A DNA stretch of 64,000 bases. Source: Marasmius tenuissimus. Its lineage: Eukaryota > Basidiomycota > Agaricomycetes > Agaricales > Marasmiaceae. The translations under genes were made by a program, and so were the position numbers. The notes beneath the pieces are model-generated. The model ran no database searches, had not been told where the DNA came from, and worked only from the letters and a program-made list of their open reading frames with translations. The DNA lies in NCBI GenBank assembly GCA_029532415.1, contig JAQOTA010000029.1, forward strand, positions 62,001 to 126,000, written 5' to 3'. Below are positions 24,463 through 36,337 of this stretch, one piece after another (positions within the stretch are counted from its first letter, which is position 1; each line of letters starts with the position of its first letter).

Positions 24463-24778
24463 TGATGAGCCGGCATGACGCCTAGCGCAGAGGACTACAA
24501 CATGGCTACACTACTACTTCTTACCAGAGAGGAGTTTTAGAGAGATAGAGGCGAGACGTAGAAGCTCAAGCACACTGTGGGCTCTAGTAGAGAACTACAA
24601 GCTTATATACATGTAGAGACTATAGTGAATACCATATAAGGACAACAATAGAAATTGTACATATGATCATAAGTAGAAATGATAAATGGAACAATAGTCC
24701 CGCATAATATGAATGGCGGGAAGTATGCACCGGGACTTCAGATATACCGGGATCTAATTATAGTCCACGGATTCAACA
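24463..24778 (-). repeat. 5' LTR of copia copy 1
   Basis: 316 bp, nearly identical to the partner LTR at 18400-18712. The outer edge abuts CGCTG at 24779-24783. The primer-binding site lies immediately inside, below 24463. Confidence 0.95.
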
Positions 24779-24783
24779 CGCTG

Positions 24784-25686
24784 TTGCGACAGTTCCCAAC
24801 TCCCTCGAATCAGAACAATCATTATCAGCAGAGATTAATCACATTCGAGGAACAAACAATACAAATACAGCGTGTCAAGGTACAGGTAAGCCAACGTTCA
24901 TCGAGGCAGGGGAAAAAAGTACAGGTACTCGAACCCAATATCCATTTCAGCAGGGGGAAAAACAAACCAAAAAGCTAAACAATGTCCTTTGAAAATCAGA
25001 TTCCACGTCCCGACCGCAGACGAGCAACACACCGGAAAGGAAACTGCTCCGCGAGATGTTCGTCGCTGCCCGTAACTGGTTTCTTGAAGCTAAACTCAAA
25101 CACTTGGCAGCGTCATCATTATGGGGGTCCATGCTGGACAAAATTGTGGACTTGGTAGATTGACACAATCAGGTTTTTGTAGTCGTATTTTTGGTTATTG
25201 TAGTCATGCTTTTGGGTTTCGTACGGCAGATGCCGGTATTTTCGCTCTCGATGTCCTGTTTTTAGATTTTGGAGAAGAAAATACCTGCTCTCGGTCTCAG
25301 GTTGCCCGTTGGTCGCCTATTCTGTTCCCATCCTCGCTTGTGACAGCAGGGGACCTGAACAGCCAAGGACAGCCCTGGAGGCTGGAGCAGCGCCGTAGCT
25401 GACACCCGGCAAAGCCATCGGCATCGGAGATTTCCAATTGCCCACATAGCTGGTTGAGCCCTTTGAACTTCAGGAAGCTATGTCTGCCATCATTCAGCCA
25501 CAACAGAGAGCTGGGTTGCGCGCCGTGCAACATTGTAATTCGTGAGAAATCAGTAGACTCGTCTAGCGAATTACTATTGGCAACTTACAGCACCTTATGC
25601 AGAACAAATACTGTACACTTCAAGTACACTAGGCTGCGGTATGCTTGCACTATATGCTGTGAGATTGCTTGAGATTAAGGTGTGTC
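24784..25686. other. 0.9 kb without a supported gene
   Basis: Flanking DNA between copia copy 1 and a solo LTR. Short open frames only; one from 24983 begins MSFENQIPRPDRRR but ends soon and has no recognisable features. Confidence 0.4.
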
Positions 25687-26170
25687 TGTCACGAAGTGCT
25701 GAGCGTCTATCGGAGATGGCAGAGGCAGAGAGCGGTGGTAGCAAGCTAGGAGAGGAGCAGCAGGCTCGACTCAGGCAGAGATAAGGCAAAACTGGTCCCA
25801 ACGACAAGTTAGATCTATTGTAGAGAAGGAAAGAGAAGGAAACTGTACTACTCACCTGGTCCCAACAACAAGAGGTCAAGATGAGGGACCAGGTGAAGAC
25901 TAGCTAGCTTATATACCTATCCTACAGTCAGAGCTGGAGTCAGAGTGGCTACCTATGAGTCGTGTATGAGTAAGTATGAGTCAAGGATGAATAAGGAATG
26001 AGTCGATATGAGATAATGGGATGGCTGTGCGATGTGGGTTAAAGCTGTGCGATGGTGGGTTAAGAAAGGGAATCGTGAGAAATAAGGATGTATAGTAAGT
26101 GACCGTGAGAAAAGAACATGTGATAATCATGTGAGCAAATGGTGGAGGGAAAAGTGGCGTCTTCATGACA
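25687..26170 (-). mobile_element. solo LTR of a second LTR family
   Basis: 484 bp with TGTCA...TGACA ends and an internal TATATAAGCTAG promoter-like box in minus orientation. Flanks read GTGTC at 25682-25686 and GCGTC at 26171-26175, a 5-bp target duplication with one later change. The same family occurs at 51366-51870 in plus orientation. Confidence 0.8.
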
Positions 26171-28270
26171 GCGTCCTTTGGAGTTAAGGAAGTAAATACT
26201 CAGCAATTTTGGATAAATGGTAGCTGGTCTCAAATGTCCTGCTATATTTCAGGACCACCATAATCGTCCTTCTGACTGAGGCTGACCTCAACGAGGGCGC
26301 CTGCGGCTGGTGTGCATATGGCGTGCCGCCACTGGCAGCCGATTGCCATCCTCGGCAAGTTGGTATTCTTCGGACTCACACCGGCGTTGTTAGCTGCTTA
26401 GCAGGTTAAGCGAAAACAAAAGTAGAAGCAACATACGAGAACTGAATCGCACAGCCGCTGTCCAAAACAAAACCATAACTACCCAAAATCACTACCCAAA
26501 ATCAGGAAATAATTTTGTCCATCGCGGACCCCCATGCATCATCTGTCAAATACATCCAAGGCGGAAAAGACGAGCTCAAAATAGAATATGATGTGGCAAC
26601 GTTCATGGTTAGTTCTTTGTGAAGACCTCCTTGTAGAAGTGAGAGAAGAACAGAGAACAAGGGAAAACAGCTTTAACAATCGGTGCGCAGCTATGTCTGA
26701 GTTTACGTACGTATTAGTAATTTTTTTCATGGAGATAAAGTTCCCGCTACTGCCAAGTAGAGGGTTTTACCGGATTGCGCAGCGAAAGTGTGCAGAATCC
26801 GATCACCTTTCAACGTGACTTTTTACTCACAATCACGCACTCTTTATGCCTGCCTGCCTGTTTGCCGCCTCTCTCAACTTGGAACGGGGCGGAACTCGGA
26901 CGTCGACCACCAGTCACCGCTCCTTACAGGCTTCAAGAGACAATCGACATATCCCCTGAATTTCCAACCTAGTTTCTTGGCATCGGGCCCGGGATCGATA
27001 TTCCTTGTCCATTCCTGATGCAGATGGTACGCACGCAGCACGTCAACGATTCGTCGACACGTCGATGGACCAATGCAAGGACTCGTGAGTGTATCTGCAA
27101 GATACTTGCCATCCTTGTCACAGCTGAGAGTGAGTGTTGTTTTTGTGCAGACATATGCCATATTGATATGACGCCTGGCAGTTCAATGCATGATACTTGA
27201 TAGTTTCAAGACATCCAAGAAAGTACTCACCAGAAAGTAAGGCCGGGTCATATTTCTGCTTCACATCCTGCAACGAAATAAATTTTTGCTCCAGCCATGT
27301 GATGAAGTGAGACTGGTAAAGAATTCATATATATTATTTTACCTCTCACAGTTCACCTCCCTTTGGGAACTCATCATTATACTCCCCAAGTCCCAACAGC
27401 GACCCCATCATCTTAAATCCGTCAATTTGATTGTCTGAAATTTTGTGCCTCGAAAGATCCGTTGCTTGGTGGCGCCATCACTCTACGAGTGCCAGTGGGC
27501 ATGAAAAATAGTGGACCAGATGTGATAGGCACACCATTGAAGCAGCCATCAAGCTGAGATACTATGCCATCTGGCCGGCGGAGACTGGAGTCTCGTGGTT
27601 GACTCAACAATGGGGCTATCTATAATTTTACTACTGCTGCGGCGACAGGCTACAATGAATGTATCAGTCTCAGTATATCACCTGCAGCTCAAGCCTACTT
27701 TGACCCAGGGGCCAGTATATGATAGTTTGTGAAGTAATCCAATTCATGAATGTGTGACCTGTTGGGGAAGGCTCAGATCTCCCTGATGCCAATCTGTTAG
27801 GTGCCCTAGCCTGTCTTTCCATGGGCACCGACTTTAGTCCTACTGCTCAGGATGAATCAATCGGCAACTGAAGCGATTAGTACTATCAATCGATTGGCAG
27901 GGAAGACGATCTCAGACTGTTGAAACTCGGTAGGGCACCGAAGCAGCTGGCCATCAGAAGAAAAGACAAATAACCTAGTTGTCTCCTCCTAGAAACAGTG
28001 AGATTCTCAGTTCTCAGAAATGAGAGTAGGGAGGGTGAGTTTTCGGAAGAACACCTCCTGGAAAAGTTTCATACCCGCCAAGATTTCAACAGAGTCAGGC
28101 TCAAACTGCGATTATTCGAGCTTAGAGTGCAGTCCAAACGTGTCGTAGAGCAGTAGCGGGCGCTGCGGCTCGCCGGCGTCTTGCGTTATGCAAAGAAACC
28201 GTTTTCACGGAAGGCCTTTCTGATCTTGTGATTTTTTCCCCAAGGTCCCATGATATTTTACCCACGGATC
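26171..28270. other. 2.1 kb without a supported gene
   Basis: Minus-strand frames at 26874-27161 (MAYVCTKTTLTLSCDKDGKY) and 27422-27610 look partly protein-like but could not be extended through consistent splice sites. They may be remnants of one decayed minus-strand gene. Confidence 0.4.
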
Positions 28271-28274
28271 TGTG

Positions 28275-28282
28275 TATATAAA
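28275..28282 (+). promoter_or_regulatory. TATA box
   Basis: TATATAAA, 43 bp upstream of the ATG at 28318, with CT-rich sequence between. It supports the plus-strand gene that follows. Confidence 0.65.
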
Positions 28283-28317
28283 CAGCTTCTGCCATGTGGT
28301 GCAGTTCCTCCACTATC

Positions 28318-29882
28318 ATGTCTTTTACTCTCAACGGTGTTCCTTACCTCTTTGTTGATGACCCTTCGTGCCCTAGGTCATGCGTTTCCTTTCGACTATG
28401 GTCACACCTCGGATCCTTTGACTTCGACAAACCCGTGCATCTTAGTTTGAGCTCAATTCCAAAGTTTTCGATTTCCTTGAGAAGATCCTGACCGGCGACG
28501 TTCCACCTTCGGCAACATCTAGCAACACCTTTATATGCTTATACATTGATTGGCCTGCTATAGCTGCCCGCACTGCCTTCCACGGCAATTATAGTGCAGC
28601 AGTCAGTGCTCTGACCCTTTCTTCAGTAAGTTTTCTACTTCCCTCGTCATACACATCTTTAACTCCCCAAGAGAGCTTATCTACCCCATCCTCTGTGTTT
28701 GGGTCTTTGTTTCCTGATACTACCCGTGTGTCAATTGGAGCTTCCAGTGTGGCGCGGCGCGCCCGCACCCCCTGTGCAAATCTACTGATCTTCAGGGTGG
28801 GGGTTGCCGGGCCCCTTGGGCCCATAGCTACAAATACAATAGGTCCGCCGCGAAGCACCCTAGCGTACCTCTATATTTCATACCCTCACACAACCCTTGT
28901 ATCTACTCTCTTGTATGTTGCTGTGGCGGCTCATAACCATCCATAGGTGTCTTTGACCCCCGCACAATGTCAGGAAGTTTTAATCTTTTATTTGGCATCT
29001 GGAACCTACGTCAAGAATTCAAGACTCTTCCTTGGGAAAATCTTCCGGGTCACTGCGCGCAATACGAAGACTTCTATCTAATGTCGTTTGGGAGAGGCTT
29101 TCCGGACAATTTCTTTGCTTGTGGTTGGCAATTTGCAATTTTGTGCAGTGATGACTCATGTGAGTTCAGAAAGTTGATGAATTTACTTGGCTTGGACAGC
29201 ATGTAATACTGCATGAGGTTCCAATTCGCCGACACCTGTATTTTTTTGGCTTAACTAGGGGTTCTACAAGGTTGTTTTGGATCGGCGACGGAAATTCCCT
29301 ATTCAGCTCCTTTCTGTCGAGTGCTGCTCTACATCCGATGTTCCAAGCAGGAGGTAACTGGCATTTGGATCGTGACTCATGCTATTTATTCATATACTGA
29401 AGACGATGGTTGGTTGTTTGTAACAATGCCTTCTCTCTGAAGCGGCAGTCAAGAATCTGGTCCGTCCCGAATCAAACAGTCTAGTATGAAGGAGCAATGT
29501 AATGCCTTAAATATGCTGGCTAGTTTGTATGGGTCTCAAGTACGTGATTTGTTCTTTCAACGAGGGGTTCTGATCCAATAGTGTCAGTTTGCATTGTGGT
29601 TGCCTTTCGGCAACGACCACGGCACGAGGCTGAGGATGTACTTGACTAAGGAGATAAAGGTGTGAAAACTATCATGTCGATTTAATCTCAACGGACTAAC
29701 GACGATATAAATCTTCACAACCGACTAGTCCCTGGTACCTTTGGAAGGGGCAAATCTTGCTGGGAAAGAGGCTGTTTTCACTTGTTGTTTGCACAAAGTG
29801 GACTACACCTGGGCCAATAGATGTTTTTCAGTATGTTGTTAATTGTTCAACAATATCGGCACAATCTCATTAGTTTGTGTAA
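28318..29882 (+). CDS. multi-exon gene of unknown function
   Basis: A TATA box leads to ATG 28318 (MSFTLNGVPYLFVDDP). A strongly protein-like frame then reads KVFDFLEKILTGDVPPSATS to a GTAAGT donor near 28626. Later exons read FNLLFGIWNLRQEFKTLPWE (from 28969), GCFGSATEIPYSAPFCRVLL (around 29270), FALWLPFGNDHGTRLRMYL (from 29587) and SLVPLEGANLAGKEAVFTC (from 29730), ending just after a GTATGT...TTAG intron with a stop near 29882. The frame changes between the first ATG segment and the KVFDF segment, so an extra intron or a frameshift lies near 28440. No domain is recognised. It may be a real gene with an uncertain 5' end or a young pseudogene. Confidence 0.5.
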
Positions 29883-30762
29883 TCTACGAATATATTATGG
29901 AAGTGACGAAGATATACGTGCTATCGAAAGCATCTACGGACAGTGAAAAGGGTGTTGACGAGGTTGATGAACTCTGGGAAAGTGTGCGAGGAGAGGTGTT
30001 CGGTGTATCTTGGTAGGTTTCGAATGTATTGAGTGGTTATATCAATGCAAGTGTAATGTGCTATGATGTTGGGAGGTGTTGCCCTGGAGTATAGCTGGGT
30101 GAGTGTGGGTGTTGAGGATTTGTGTATCTGGTGGGGGACAAAGGCAGTAGCGGGCTTTGCCGCTTGTCGGCGTCTTTCCAAATTTTAAAAAGGAGAAATG
30201 GCTGAATTCAAATTTGCGTTTTCACATGAAGCCGCTGCATATAGACAAATAATCACGTTGTGGATAAGACAGGTCACTAAGTGAAAAATAATTTCGAGCA
30301 CCCCAAGGAACCCTCCTCCATTCGGAGTCGGGAACTGATGCCGGCGAGTAACGAACCGGCACCTTCGTCTCATCCGTGCCAATCTCAGCTTGACAGAATA
30401 TATGAAAAGCTACGGTATGTAAGAACTAACACCCAAGGGACAATCACCGGGACCCTTCGGCGCCACTCCAAGAAACCCAGCATCGGCCCGTGTACCGACT
30501 TTGGAGACATCAGTTCAAACATTTAACGTTCATAAGTCATTGTCTTCTCTCTTTACTTCTCGTACCAGTGACCACGACCGTCCATCCCCCCCGTCACACA
30601 GTGACCTCATTCATCTCCCCCGCTGATTGTCGGAGTCCTTACCGCCTGGTCATACCGAGGTAGGGTAACTCTCTGTTTTCCCGAGGACTTTGTGGTGATG
30701 CGCGGCCTAATGGTGATAACTGATCGATTTTGCGAAGTTTCTTAAGACGTTAGAGCGGCTCG
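29883..30762. other. no supported gene; short repeat near 30143
   Basis: A segment at 30143-30178 resembles 28148-28185, both being variants of GCAGTAGCGGGC...CGGCGTCTT in the same orientation, so the two lie on either side of the gene at 28318. The rest shows no coding signal up to the duplication junction at about 30763. Confidence 0.4.
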
Positions 30763-32013
30763 ACCGCAGCCTCCACGCGATGCGAAGACACCATTAGTCA
30801 ACGTGTCGGACTCTACTACTACACCTATCACCCAAGCCCTTCATAATCATTCAGCAGAGTATTTTCCGGCAGAGGCAGAAAAAAGAGTAACTGCGAGTTG
30901 GTGGGGAAGCTTTGGCGTATCTCTGAAGGCGCGGGAGGCACAAACGATAGTGTTGGGGATCATCAGGGGTGTTGTCGAACAAGACATTGACGGTAACGTG
31001 GATTCACGAGGGATTTTGGAGAGTTGTCATGCCGCATGCACGAACGAAGCTATACCTTTCTCTTACTCTAGGAAAAATCTATCGAAGACCATACACCTAT
31101 CTATTGGGCTATCGTCAACAGGAATACGAAATCGGAGTCGGAGCCAGATTTGTTGATGTCGTTATTGGCGTATGCAGCACCTCTGGAGCCAGCAACGGTC
31201 CGTGAGATCAGGCTGGCTTGATTGATCACGTCGGACCAGGCGTTGTTTCAGCGGTTGAGGCTATCCCCTGAATTCGCGTCGCTTTCAGGGACAGACCAGA
31301 TGATTCTCAGTGGCAAGAAGGTTCCGGATGAAGTAGAAGTTTTAGAGGCTAGTTCGGAGCGTTCGTCGTGGATATCGAAATGATGCAATTCCAGAAGCGA
31401 GTTCCAGAAGCGGATGAGAGTGTCGAACGAGGTTGGGGTGGACTTCATTGCGGGAGGTATGCTTCATCTTGAGCTGTCCTTGAGAACCAAGGGTTCACTA
31501 ACTTTCATCAGGTCGAATGTGGCGACTCGTGCCCTGTATACCGAACGAAAAGTGGAGACACGACCAACCCCGGTTTGGGGCATGGTATGTTCGTTAACGT
31601 TCCTCGAAAACAGCCCTCCAATGTGGATTAATTCACAACTCCTTGTACCCGATGCACGTCTACCAATCACACCTCTCGGGAAAAGCTCCTTCATGGACGT
31701 TGCTCTTCGTAGTAGCGATGGGAAGACAAAGCTTAAACCAACGATATCGGTCCGGTTGATGTCCCGCGTCGGATTAGGCCTGAAGAGGAGGTATACGCAT
31801 TTGCCTTGCGAGGTGACGTTGACGTTGGAGAGTGCTTCGAACGCGATGAGCTTGCAGTATAGGTCCGTCCTGCCCTTTCCGGAGTCGGAGGAAACCAAAA
31901 CTGACGAATTTGTCGATAGCGGAAATTCTTACATCGGGACTGACGTATTCGATACAAATGCGTCTCGAAGGAAAGCTGGGGGAAACCTCAAAAAGAGTAT
32001 GTTATTCAATAGG
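30763..32013 (+). pseudogene. truncated copy of the 11429 gene
   Basis: Direct copy of the gene at 11429-12762 starting inside its first exon, so the N-terminus with the PPSY motif is missing. Frame is broken by at least two small deletions relative to the intact copy. One is near 31065, where four bases are lost before GGAAAAATC. The other is near 31355, where several bases are lost in the segment that encodes SSDEGAF in the parent. The exon 2 to exon 3 region and the final stop are still recognisable. It forms the left part of the duplicated block and is presumably not expressed as a full protein. Confidence 0.8.
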
Positions 32014-32488
32014 ATAACCTACGTGCATTACACCTTCTCTCGTCTGCATCTTATGGTGGATCTCGTTTCAGAATTATTGTACGATTAGATGACCTAACGA
32101 ATTTAACTTTGGTACCCTTTATCTAATTCTCAGTTGACCCCAGGCTTCAAGCGTATCTGATCCAAAGATTCCCTATTGATACTGCGCACGAATGGCCTCT
32201 GCCCCATGTCCTACGAATGTGACCCATTGGGAGGAGAATACATATTGATAACATTCGAAACGGAGAAATATTTGATAGCTATGTATCGGCTGGGAATCAA
32301 ACCTGGCTGTCCACGGTATCTCGTGTGCAGCGTCGAGTCGCTTACTTAGCTGGGTTCTGTGACTTGTTCCTGCGCTCTAAACCTGCGAGACTCTCTTCAT
32401 CTGAACCGCCCGTAACCACGACCAGCTCAGACTCGTCCCGTCTCCTAACATCAACAACCCTATCAATCATTCCACAAGCTCCCGCGTT

Positions 32489-34460
32489 CTAATCGCCTTC
32501 CTCTAGAACAGTCGCTCTATAAGATCTCTCGTCGTTGATTGCGATTCCCAGTGCTGAGCGTACGATGACCAGGGTGGAAGCGATCCCCTAGGGTTATCAT
32601 CAATCCACTCAAATCAACGTACATCATGATCGCGAATGATTTACTTACCATGATGGGCACAAAACTGGAATATACAGTCCTAGACCCTAATGCTGTACCC
32701 CATACAATCGTGAGTGTCTCTTGGTCCCCAGATGTGTTGTAGGAATTGGTGTAGTGATAATTTGCGATCAACAAGCCCGTGAAAATTGAGAGAGCTAGAG
32801 GGTACAACACCCCCGATTTGAGTCTTGATGGAGCTTTTGTGAGCGCCAGTTAACTACCAGTGCTGTCTATACACCTACGAGGCGTAAATAGCCGTTCTAT
32901 ATATCTTTTGAATGGGCTGTTGGAGGTCTTTAGCCACCTGGTGGCTGATATAAAACACCCGTCCAGCTAAAAGATTAGGAATGTCTCTCAGAAAGGACTT
33001 AGAGTCGACAAATGGAGCCTCACCTATCATCGAGGTCAACAAAGCATTACTGCACATGTTCCCTACGGAGAAACATAGTAGGATAATCGACTGGGACGTG
33101 AGCTTCAGATTGTCCCCTGACAATTCATTGGTGAGATTCGTGAAGGAATTAAGTGAATTCGGATGGAGTTCGCCTTGCGGGCCAGGAAAATTGACCATGG
33201 TAAGGCAACCCAACGCTGGGATTTCAATGGAAATCAGATCTCAGTGGGGTAGTTCGATGAAAAATTAATGAGCCCAGTATTTACTCGTATTGCCAAAGCA
33301 GAGAAGACCTGGAAGGACTATCACCCGCATTCGACTTCCCCAAATCAAATAACATCTCCAGAGCTTCATAGTGGATGTGGCAAAGCAGTGAGACAGGAGC
33401 GACTGAACGGAACAAATACGAACTTACGAGGATGACATCGGTGAGGACACTGGGAAATTCAAAAGGCGTCAGCAAGAAGGGCCCGAGTATAGTATTAGCC
33501 GCACCCAGACCTACTTCGAGGCTATTGTGATGGCTTGTGCCGCATATCCGATTTGACTGTTAATAAAAATGACAATTAGCAGGCAGTAGTGCCAGTGAGG
33601 CTTGAAACGATCGAAACTCACTAGTAAGCATACGTCAACAACCTCAAATCCATCCTAGGAAACCCCTCAGAACCGTACCTTATTTGTCCTGATCTATAGG
33701 CGTCCGCTGGTTCGGATACAACTTGTGGCCAGGTGGTGATGCTGTTCGTCACCTGGAGGTTGAGAATGGCATAGTATGTGTTGAGTACGACGCTCGTGGT
33801 GCTCGCCACAAATAAGCCAGTGACAAGAAGACAGTGAATGCGAAATCGTTCTGCTCTCCACTTCATGAGAATCGCCACACACACACTACATAGAACCAGA
33901 TGAATTCCTAAGAGAAGTCCGGTTAGCCGTAGGATCAAGTGGAACACGACGAAGATACCAAAAGCAAGGAACACAAACTGTGAGAATTATCGGTCAGTCA
34001 GTTCAGTGAGGCGAGTCCATTGGAGTTGTGACTGACGCAGCATTGAGTCACCGTAAGGATTATGTACTTGTCACAAAAACTGGGGGAATCGTGTTACAGT
34101 TACGAAAGGGGTATATCATTTTCTTCATCCAAGATATCTTATCTATGACTCTGATACGTTTATTTATCTGATTGCAGTATTATTTATCAGACCACAGTAT
34201 TCGCAGTAGCTCACAGTATGTACGCAGTCCAGATCGCAGTATTTACAACAGTTCGCAGTATGTATGTAGTTCCAGTTTTAGTATTTAAACTTGTACAGTA
34301 ACAGGTCTTGCTCTCCAGCTTGACCTTACAACTCAATCTCACATTCACAACACCGGAGCCAAGACAGGTCGATAACTCAGTATTGAGCTTAGGTTGTGAA
34401 CACCAGTCATAACAAATCAAGACGGCCATTAGTGACGACAAGAGGTTCTTTGGACGCCAT
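32489..34460 (-). pseudogene. seven-helix membrane protein, copy B (LTR-interrupted)
   Basis: Paralogue of the gene at 13100-14849 with the same exon order. The ATG at 34460 (MASKEPL) is kept, but a 323-bp solo LTR lies inside exon 1 after about 16 codons. Remaining exons are largely in frame: helix 2 ILMKWRAERFRIHCLLVTG, the CTCTGGAGATG exon, loop exon 7 and helices 6-7. Three codons are missing at the start of exon 4. The last exon ends early at TAG 32491-32489, in place of the TGG that continues copy A. The LTR makes a normal first exon impossible unless splicing or an alternative start bypasses it. Confidence 0.8.
34092..34414. mobile_element. solo LTR with CAGTAT repeats
   Basis: 323 bp with TGTTA...TAACA ends. 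Flanked by AATCG (34087-34091) and AATCA (34415-34419), a 5-bp target duplication with one change; the uninterrupted copy A has a single AATCG at this point. The interior carries five CAGTAT words between 34175 and 34261. Confidence 0.85.
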
Positions 34461-34573
34461 TCTGGCTGAGTGCTGGAGATCTGATCGTACCAGCAAGGAC
34501 TGGGAGGATCAATGAGGGTCTTACTTTTCAAAGGCGGAGAACTCTATTTGAAAGAAAGAAATCATCAAGGCTG

Positions 34574-36164
34574 CATCAGGAAAACTGGGATCGGCTACTT
34601 TATGGAGAGTTATGGCTTAAGATTTCCAACAGTGTCGAAAGGTGTTAAAATTATGCATAAAGACCATAATTATGCCAATTATGTTCGTTACTCAAGTCCC
34701 AATATAATCAAGCCTAATTTTTGCATAACTTTGCCCGAAATTCGAAACCATCTTGACTTCAGATTGACTAATTCACACGAAGTTCAGGTTATATTATTCT
34801 TTTCTTTTCCTTGCTCTTGTGTTTGTTATGAGTAACTACTCCTGATGCCCGACACAATAGAACACAAATAAGACAGCAAAAGTTCTTTTCATTCATCATT
34901 ATCTACTACACATGGTTCAACTACCCTACTATTACACCACGTCGCGATGCTGCATGTTCAAAAAGACATGAGATCCCTCTATCCCGCATCAGACACTATC
35001 CGTGCTTTCAATACTCTGACCCACTACGTCCTATACATACGGAATCAGCGATATCCACGCCGTGACAGGCACGGGACATTACCTCTATTGTATTGTGTGT
35101 TGGTCGACGGCTGATCTGGGATTCCTAGGGAAGGGGGAAAGAAAGTTAGCTTGAGTCCAAGTGTTTGAAGTCTTCTTATTCACCTGAAAGAGCCGTGAGA
35201 GTGTGTGTGTAACTGAAGGCTGAATGGGAGGTAGTATATGAGGGCTAGAACCAACATCAGTGACTGTCAAAGGCATATGATACAAACAGAGGACTCACAC
35301 AGAAATTTTGTGGTGTATATGCCTGTTGGTGTCAATTCTAAGCAAGACAGAATTTAGTTGGTGACTATACGGAGACCCGTATGGAAATGGGACGAAGAAC
35401 AGGCATAAAAATCAGCAAGATCGCACCTATTTCCCTGATTTCACACCATAAAAATACGAACAGAGGTTTAAAAAGGGCGAGCGTGCGAGTGGAAGGCTGA
35501 GTAGCACCGAGAAATAAGATGGGAGGATGACTGGAATCATCGATGAGAGAGCGGGCAAAGTGAGAAAAAGAAATATTGCTTGTGTTGACTGAAAATTCAG
35601 CTTCGGAGATTGCCGAGTTCAACTGCACAGTTGGTTCGTGTTAATTCCCACACCCAACTGGCGGTCCGCTTGAGCGCCGCATGTTGCCGCTCGCGATTCT
35701 GCTTCAAAGTTCGACTTCAGATACCACACTCACAGTGCACTATAACATATAGGAACCAACGAGCAATACAGGCATAACAGGGGATCTTCGGTCTCCTTTG
35801 CCTTCATCACCGTACACAAATCCGCCATCAACACTGTTATTGTCATTATTCCAAGCACCTGAACGGTTTCCACTGTCCCACACCTTTTGTTGAGCTTCTC
35901 CCTTGCAGCCTTGCTGCATCTTATTACCCCGGCATATCATACTTTTGGACATACAGTTGACTATGGGTGTAAACAAGGTTGACAGCCGTTGGCTTTTATT
36001 ATTACAAATTATAGCGATTAGTACAAACAGGTACGATTATTCAATGTCAAAGCATAACGTATGAAACCGGACGTGAACAAGTGACCACATTTATTCAAAC
36101 TTAGTACAATTACCCCACAAACGCATAATTTGGCATAAAGTGGTCAATCCAGATTTTCCTGATG
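34574..36164. mobile_element. TIR DNA element, about 1.6 kb, no transposase seen
   Basis: Ends are inverted repeats of about 31 bp. The left reads CATCAGGAAAACTGGGATCG and the right, reversed, CATCAGGAAAATCTGGATTG; both continue to ACTTTATG. The empty site in copy A (AAGGCTGTCCTTTGG, about 14960) fixes both boundaries and shows a 2-bp TG duplication (34572-34573 and 36165-36166). Inside are short minus-strand frames (35976-35740, 35628-35365, 35285-35085) but nothing resembling a transposase, so it is non-autonomous. The superfamily is unclear. Confidence 0.8.
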
Positions 36165-36337
36165 TGTCCTTTGGAGAATGTTCTGATCACCCAGATGCTC
36201 TCGCATGCCGGTCTTTTGGACTCCTGAAGCATGAATTCAATGAAGGTTTAACGGAGCAGCTTGTGAAAGGTTCCCAATAGAATAGTTATCTGGTATTGAC
36301 ATTTAACAAGCAAAGAAAAATGTTCCTTCCACAGTGT
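36165..36337. other. flank between copies B and C
   Basis: About 45 bp match the copy A flank (14960-15005). The rest is unique DNA between the end of unit B and the 3' end of seven-helix copy C. Confidence 0.5.

Larger units (their letters stand above)
18400..24778 (-). mobile_element. Ty1/copia LTR retrotransposon, copy 1
   Basis: Full-length element on the minus strand. The 5' LTR is 24778-24463 and the 3' LTR is 18712-18400. LTRs start TGTTGAATCC and end GGCTCATCA or a close variant. A perfect 5-bp target duplication, CGCTG, lies at 18395-18399 and 24779-24783. The primer-binding site next to the 5' LTR reads GGTTATGGGCCCCGG, matching the anticodon arm of initiator tRNA-Met. A purine-rich tract (GCGAGGGGGTG) precedes the 3' LTR. 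It is broken in gag and at one site before integrase, but the 989-codon pol part is open. Confidence 0.95.
30763..36210 (+). repeat. segmental duplication unit B
   Basis: Same-orientation copy of 11513-15005, expanded by a solo LTR (34092-34414) and an inverted-repeat DNA element (34574-36164). Homology to unit A resumes after the second insertion with TGTCCTTTGGAGAA at 36165 and fades near 36210. Confidence 0.85.

Noticed and set aside
26874..27161. 95-codon minus-strand frame MAYVCTKTTLTLS...
   Set aside because: Suggestive composition but no family, no consistent neighbours and no promoter. Mentioned only as a possible remnant.
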